NCBI RefSeq assembly: GCF_003576645.1
Contig: NC_044931.1
Location: forward strand, 14,136,785 to 14,200,784
Length of the DNA stretch: 64,000 nt
From: Ipomoea triloba
Taxonomy: Eukaryota > Streptophyta > Magnoliopsida > Solanales > Convolvulaceae
Direction of reading: 5' to 3'
Each line of letters starts with the position of its first letter. Within the stretch, counting starts at the first letter, position 1. Position numbers and translations under genes: made by a program. This document shows positions 59,501 through 64,000 of the stretch, one piece after another. The notes under the pieces were generated by a model. The model had not been told where the DNA came from and did not search any database. It was given only the letters and a program-made list of their open reading frames with translations.

Positions 59501-61456
59501 CGGTGCATTAGTGCTGGTATGATCGCATCCGTCACGTACTGCGCGCAAAATGTACTTGACCCTCTCTCTCCGCGCAACTTCTCTCGCTTAGCGGTTTAGC
59601 GGTTTAAAAGGATAGTACCCTTAGCGAGCGGTCCAGCGGTTTAAAAGAAAGATTAAAAAGAGGGTGGGGGATGCAACACGAGGACTTCCCAGGGGGTCAC
59701 CCATCCTAGTACTACTCTCGCCCAAGCACGCTTAACTTCGGAGTTCTGATGGGATCCGGTGCATTAGTGCTGGTATGATCGCATCCGTCACGTACTGCGC
59801 GCAAAATGTACTTGACCCTCTCTCTCCGCGCAACTTCTCTCGCTTAGCGGTTTAGCGGTTTAAAAGGATAGTACCCTTAGCGAGCGGTCCAGCGGTTTAA
59901 AAGAAAGATTAAAAAGAGGGTGGGGGATGCAACACGAGGACTTCCCAGGGGGTCACCCATCCTAGTACTACTCTCGCCCAAGCACGCTTAACTTCGGAGT
60001 TCTGATGGGATCCGGTGCATTAGTGCTGGTATGATCGCATCCGTCACGTACTGCGCGCAAAATGTACTTGACCCTCTCTCTCCGCGCAACTTCTCTCGCT
60101 TAGCGGTTTAGCGGTTTAAAAGGATAGTACCCTTAGCGAGCGGTCCAGCGGTTTAAAAGAAAGATTAAAAAGAGGGTGGGGGATGCAACACGAGGACTTC
60201 CCAGGGGGTCACCCATCCTAGTACTACTCTCGCCCAAGCACGCTTAACTTCGGAGTTCTGATGGGATCCGGTGCATTAGTGCTGGTATGATCGCATCCGT
60301 CACGTACTGCGCGCAAAATGTACTTGACCCTCTCTCTCCGCGCAACTTCTCTCGCTTAGCGGTTTAGCGGTTTAAAAGGATAGTACCCTTAGCGAGCGGT
60401 CCAGCGGTTTAAAAGAAAGATTAAAAAGAGGGTGGGGGATGCAACACGAGGACTTCCCAGGGGGTCACCCATCCTAGTACTACTCTCGCCCAAGCACGCT
60501 TAACTTCGGAGTTCTGATGGGATCCGGTGCATTAGTGCTGGTATGATCGCATCCGTCACGTACTGCGCGCAAAATGTACTTGACCCTCTCTCTCCGCGCA
60601 ACTTCTCTCGCTTAGCGGTTTAGCGGTTTAAAAGGATAGTACCCTTAGCGAGCGGTCCAGCGGTTTAAAAGAAAGATTAAAAAGAGGGTGGGGGATGCAA
60701 CACGAGGACTTCCCAGGGGGTCACCCATCCTAGTACTACTCTCGCCCAAGCACGCTTAACTTCGGAGTTCTGATGGGATCCGGTGCATTAGTGCTGGTAT
60801 GATCGCATCCGTCACGTACTGCGCGCAAAATGTACTTGACCCTCTCTCTCCGCGCAACTTCTCTCGCTTAGCGGTTTAGCGGTTTAAAAGGATAGTACCC
60901 TTAGCGAGCGGTCCAGCGGTTTAAAAGAAAGATTAAAAAGAGGGTGGGGGATGCAACACGAGGACTTCCCAGGGGGTCACCCATCCTAGTACTACTCTCG
61001 CCCAAGCACGCTTAACTTCGGAGTTCTGATGGGATCCGGTGCATTAGTGCTGGTATGATCGCATCCGTCACGTACTGCGCGCAAAATGTACTTGACCCTC
61101 TCTCTCCGCGCAACTTCTCTCGCTTAGCGGTTTAGCGGTTTAAAAGGATAGTACCCTTAGCGAGCGGTCCAGCGGTTTAAAAGAAAGATTAAAAAGAGGG
61201 TGGGGGATGCAACACGAGGACTTCCCAGGGGGTCACCCATCCTAGTACTACTCTCGCCCAAGCACGCTTAACTTCGGAGTTCTGATGGGATCCGGTGCAT
61301 TAGTGCTGGTATGATCGCATCCGTCACGTACTGCGCGCAAAATGTACTTGACCCTCTCTCTCCGCGCAACTTCTCTCGCTTAGCGGTTTAGCGGTTTAAA
61401 AGGATAGTACCCTTAGCGAGCGGTCCAGCGGTTTAAAAGAAAGATTAAAAAGAGGG
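44561..61456 (-). rRNA. Homogeneous block 2: 66 standard 5S rRNA genes
   Basis: There are 66 consecutive 256-bp units. The genes lie on the minus strand at 44563+256k to 44682+256k for k = 0 to 65, the last being 61203-61322. The unit reads the same as in block 1, in both gene and spacer, and I saw no difference within the 16.9 kb. That the same unit fills both sides of the variant island suggests repeated spread of one unit type or an assembly effect. Confidence 0.97.
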
Positions 61457-61458
61457 TG

Positions 61459-61578
61459 GGGGATGCAACACGAGGACTTCCCAGGGGGTCACCCATCCTA
61501 GTACTACTCTCGCCCAAGCACGCTCAACTTCGGAGTTCTGATGGGATCCGGTGCATTAGTGCTGGTATGATCGCATCC
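61459..61578 (-). rRNA. 5S rRNA gene, variant A54G
   Basis: This full-length copy has one A box change (GTTGAG instead of GTTAAG). It is the only variant near the right end of the array. Confidence 0.96.
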
Positions 61579-61714
61579 GTCACGTACTGCGCGCAAAATG
61601 TACTTGACCCTCTCTCTCCGCGCAACTTCTCTCGCTTAGCGGTTTAGCGGTTTAAAAGGATAGTACCCTTAGCGAGCGGTCCAGCGGTTTAAAAGAAAGA
61701 TTAAAAAGAGGGTG

Positions 61715-61834
61715 GGGGATGCAACACGAGGACTTCCCAGGGGGTCACCCATCCTAGTACTACTCTCGCCCAAGCACGCTTAACTTCGGAGTTCTGATGG
61801 GATCCGGTGCATTAGTGCTGGTATGATCGCATCC
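61715..61834 (-). rRNA. 5S rRNA gene, standard sequence
   Basis: This full-length copy matches the consensus. The spacer 5' of it runs into an 80-N gap. Confidence 0.96.
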
Positions 61835-61925
61835 GTCACGTACTGCGCGCAAAATGTACTTGACCCTCTCTCTCCGCGCAACTTCTCTCGCTTAGCGGTT
61901 TAGCGGTTTAAAAGGATAGTACCCT

Positions 61926-62005
61926 NNNNNNNNNNNNNNNNNNNNNNNNNNNNNNNNNNNNNNNNNNNNNNNNNNNNNNNNNNNNNNNNNNNNNNNNNNN
62001 NNNNN
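61926..62005. other. Assembly gap, 80 N
   Basis: The gap lies inside the 5S array. The flanking phase marks (61713 and 62187) are 474 bp apart, 38 bp short of two units, so the true gap would be 118 bp if the register is kept. Confidence 0.99.
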
Positions 62006-62052
62006 GGAGTTCTGATGGGATCCGGTGCATTAGTGCTGGTATGATCGCATCC
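62006..62052 (-). rRNA. 5S rRNA gene, 5' part only (cut by gap)
   Basis: Gene positions 1 to 47 are visible and standard. The remainder is in the 80-N gap. The 5' flank is standard, so the gene is probably complete in the genome. Confidence 0.9.
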
Positions 62053-62188
62053 GTCACGTACTGCGCGCAAAATGTACTTGACCCTCTCTCTCCGCGCAAC
62101 TTCTCTCGCTTAGCGGTTTAGCGGTTTAAAAGGATAGTACCCTTAGCGAGCGGTCCAGCGGTTTAAAAGAAAGATTAAAAAGAGGGTG

Positions 62189-62308
62189 GGGGATGCAACA
62201 CGAGGACTTCCCAGGGGGTCACCCATCCTAGTACTACTCTCGCCCAAGCACGCTTAACTTCGGAGTTCTGATGGGATCCGGTGCATTAGTGCTGGTATGA
62301 TCGCATCC
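62189..62308 (-). rRNA. 5S rRNA gene, standard sequence, last in window
   Basis: This full-length copy matches the consensus. Its 5' spacer is cut by the 1000-N gap at 62384. The sequence shows no decay at this end, so the array probably continues into the gap. Confidence 0.96.
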
Positions 62309-62383
62309 GTCACGTACTGCGCGCAAAATGTACTTGACCCTCTCTCTCCGCGCAACTTCTCTCGCTTAGCGGTTTAGCGGTTT

Positions 62384-63383
62384 NNNNNNNNNNNNNNNNN
62401 NNNNNNNNNNNNNNNNNNNNNNNNNNNNNNNNNNNNNNNNNNNNNNNNNNNNNNNNNNNNNNNNNNNNNNNNNNNNNNNNNNNNNNNNNNNNNNNNNNNN
62501 NNNNNNNNNNNNNNNNNNNNNNNNNNNNNNNNNNNNNNNNNNNNNNNNNNNNNNNNNNNNNNNNNNNNNNNNNNNNNNNNNNNNNNNNNNNNNNNNNNNN
62601 NNNNNNNNNNNNNNNNNNNNNNNNNNNNNNNNNNNNNNNNNNNNNNNNNNNNNNNNNNNNNNNNNNNNNNNNNNNNNNNNNNNNNNNNNNNNNNNNNNNN
62701 NNNNNNNNNNNNNNNNNNNNNNNNNNNNNNNNNNNNNNNNNNNNNNNNNNNNNNNNNNNNNNNNNNNNNNNNNNNNNNNNNNNNNNNNNNNNNNNNNNNN
62801 NNNNNNNNNNNNNNNNNNNNNNNNNNNNNNNNNNNNNNNNNNNNNNNNNNNNNNNNNNNNNNNNNNNNNNNNNNNNNNNNNNNNNNNNNNNNNNNNNNNN
62901 NNNNNNNNNNNNNNNNNNNNNNNNNNNNNNNNNNNNNNNNNNNNNNNNNNNNNNNNNNNNNNNNNNNNNNNNNNNNNNNNNNNNNNNNNNNNNNNNNNNN
63001 NNNNNNNNNNNNNNNNNNNNNNNNNNNNNNNNNNNNNNNNNNNNNNNNNNNNNNNNNNNNNNNNNNNNNNNNNNNNNNNNNNNNNNNNNNNNNNNNNNNN
63101 NNNNNNNNNNNNNNNNNNNNNNNNNNNNNNNNNNNNNNNNNNNNNNNNNNNNNNNNNNNNNNNNNNNNNNNNNNNNNNNNNNNNNNNNNNNNNNNNNNNN
63201 NNNNNNNNNNNNNNNNNNNNNNNNNNNNNNNNNNNNNNNNNNNNNNNNNNNNNNNNNNNNNNNNNNNNNNNNNNNNNNNNNNNNNNNNNNNNNNNNNNNN
63301 NNNNNNNNNNNNNNNNNNNNNNNNNNNNNNNNNNNNNNNNNNNNNNNNNNNNNNNNNNNNNNNNNNNNNNNNNNNNNNNNNNN
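62384..63383. other. Assembly gap, 1000 N
   Basis: This placeholder-sized gap hides the right edge of the 5S array and its junction with the RPA-like gene. Confidence 0.99.

Positions 63384-63436
<53 letters not shown>
63384..63436. repeat. (AT)n microsatellite
   Basis: An (AT)n run of about 53 bp is visible, and it continues into the gap. It lies in an intron of the RPA-like gene, about 20 bp past the 5' splice site at 63457. The Tyr-Ile repeat open frames here are by-products. Confidence 0.95.
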
Positions 63437-63440
<4 letters not shown>

Positions 63441-63457
63441 TAAGAATAAAAGCATAC

Positions 63458-63536
63458 CAATTCTTTAGTTGTTCAGCTCGAGGTATTTTTGGTTCAATCA
63501 TTATTGTTGAATGAGTTCTTGTGGATAGAGAAATGC
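63458..63536 (-). CDS. RPA70-like gene, exon b (end of OB fold)
   Basis: This 79-nt exon lies downstream of the exon at 63620-63750. It starts after AG at 63538-63537 and ends before GT at 63457-63456. The first two bases complete a Gly codon split across the intron, and the last two (TG) begin a Trp codon completed by the next exon. It encodes ISLSTR, then STI, then IEPKIPRAEQLKN(W), which fits the end of the second OB fold of RPA large subunits (SLS, ST-I, NP-IPEA--L--W pattern). RPA binds single-stranded DNA in replication and repair. Plant genomes also carry many RPA-like genes inside Helitron transposons, so it could be cellular or transposon-borne. The next exon is not visible. Confidence 0.75.
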
Positions 63537-63619
63537 CTAGTTTATTTAAGGAATGATATAAGATAAGGTAGTAAGAAGTTATACATTTTAAATCATGTTA
63601 ATAATGAAATACAATTTAC
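63537..63619 (-). other. Intron, 83 nt, GT-AG
   Basis: On the minus strand it begins GTAAATTG and ends AACTAG. It is AT-rich, of the usual short size for plant introns, and in phase 1. Joining the two exons keeps the reading frame and the RPA family pattern. Confidence 0.75.
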
Positions 63620-63750
63620 CTTTGAAGTGAACAACTGTGATGTAGTCCAAAGATATTACAGGGTAGTTTCCCGCTTCAATTTCTTGACTTATTTGAATGC
63701 CCTCTTTATCAACAAATCCTCCCCAAGTAGTTAATATGATCGGCTTCAAC
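63620..63750 (-). CDS. RPA70-like gene, exon a (middle of OB fold)
   Basis: This 131-nt exon has 43 whole codons, one base completing a codon at its start and one base opening a Gly codon at its end. The 5' splice site AAAG/GTAAAT is strong. The 3' splice site reads CAG at 63753-63751 but follows an A-rich stretch. The codons give LTTWGGF, then DKEGIQISQ, then GNYPVISLDYITVVHFK. This matches the LTLWG(D)F ... YPVI ... V--F(G/N)G pattern of the RPA large-subunit DNA-binding OB fold. The upstream exons lie beyond 64000. There are no internal stops, so decay is not evident. Confidence 0.78.
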
Positions 63751-63960
63751 CTGTTTTTTTAGTTTGCATGGGAGAAATAAAGACAATATAAATAAATGAT
63801 TTATATCTCTTTTTATAACGAATTTAATTTTTTAGAATAAGTGTATTGTAGACGCCTAATTCTAAATTAAAGAAATGAATATGTATTATTATATTTTTTA
63901 TTGTAAGTACTAATTTATTATATATATAAAATTTAATAAGAGTAATAGAATGGGGAATCT
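63751..63960 (-). other. AT-rich intron of the RPA-like gene (upstream side)
   Basis: This is AT-rich non-coding DNA upstream, on the minus strand, of exon a. I see no further exon with RPA similarity, so it is probably a long intron continuing out of the window. Confidence 0.55.

Positions 63961-64000
<40 letters not shown>
63961..64000. repeat. (AC)n-(AT)n compound microsatellite
   Basis: A CA run is directly followed by a TA run that goes on past the window end. It lies in the presumed upstream intron. Confidence 0.95.

Larger units (their letters stand above)
8322..62383 (-). repeat. 5S rDNA tandem array, 256-bp unit, about 200 genes
   Basis: The whole stretch is a head-to-tail array of plant 5S rRNA genes transcribed from the minus strand. 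The standard unit is 256 bp, with a 120-bp gene and a 136-bp spacer. Unit phase was followed on the GAGGGTGGGGG motif just past each gene 3' end. For example, 12317 to 32797 is exactly 80 x 256 bp and 44305 to 61457 is exactly 67 x 256 bp. Counting units gives 200 full-length genes, one gene cut by a gap, 12 copies with an 87-bp internal deletion and 5 copies lacking the 3' end. Both ends of the array fall in 1000-N gaps, so it may be longer. Most genes contain one GGATCC (BamHI) site, so digestion should give a 256-bp ladder. Confidence 0.98.

Noticed and set aside
8328..61647. Plus-strand 63-codon open frames starting MGDATRGLPRGS
   Set aside because: They begin at GTG and read the antisense strand of the 5S gene. 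They appear only in variant units and are by-products.
8322..62383. CRISPR array or other repeat-spacer system
   Set aside because: The repeats are 256 bp, the so-called spacers are identical, and the sequence is a plant 5S rRNA gene unit.
8322..62383. Cassandra-type retroelements carrying 5S sequence in their LTRs
   Set aside because: The units are direct 5S gene plus short spacer repeats. There are no LTR ends, primer-binding sites or polypurine tracts between them.
62366..63501. Tyr-Ile repeat open frames reading into the gap
   Set aside because: They read through the (AT)n intron sequence. Only the first part (63458-63501) is coding, as the end of an RPA-like exon.

Overview
The window is plant nuclear DNA, most likely from an angiosperm. 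It is dominated by one tandem array of 5S ribosomal RNA genes, about 54 kb long (8322-62383), with every gene on the minus strand. The plant call rests on four things: the 120-nt 5S sequence is of plant type, the left flank holds a Ty1/copia retrotransposon, the flanks are AT-rich with a satellite and microsatellites, and the right edge holds an intron-split gene fragment encoding a replication protein A (RPA) type OB fold. The species cannot be named from the sequence. Nine runs of N break the window, five of them exactly 1000 N.

Left flank (1-8321). It starts with AT-rich DNA carrying a perfect 14-bp hairpin, a 78-bp direct duplication, a pyrimidine-rich tract, an (AAT)11 microsatellite and a duplicated 64-bp element. 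After a gap comes a 95-bp satellite (2221-4075) with a local higher-order pattern and a hairpin in most units. After another gap there is a TGTAACACCCC sequence resembling the start of a Ty3/gypsy LTR (5496), then part of the 3' end of a Ty1/copia element on the minus strand (RNase H end at 7047-7321).

5S array (8322-62383). The basic unit is 256 bp: a 120-bp gene and a 136-bp spacer. I count 200 full-length genes, one gene cut by a gap and 17 truncated copies. Array layout: a diverged left edge (8322-12572) with a ten-unit subarray of promoter-less 161-bp units; a block of 79 units that I read as identical (12573-32796); an island of mixed variants (32797-44560) with a five-unit subarray of 156-bp units lacking the gene 3' end and terminator, and a 254-bp subfamily; a second identical block of 66 units (44561-61456); and a few last units broken by a gap. 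A typical gene has the internal A box, intermediate element and C box, C at -1, GC at -13/-12 and a T5 terminator 8 nt past its 3' end.

Right flank (63384-64000). Two exons on the minus strand encode the second half of an RPA70-type DNA-binding OB fold, with good splice sites and phases. The gene's next intron runs into an (AT)n tract, a 1000-N gap and then the 5S array, so the gene may be truncated or interrupted there.

The short open frames inside the array are by-products of the rRNA sequence, not protein genes. I found no protein system and no novel defence or mobile system. What is notable is how the array is organised.
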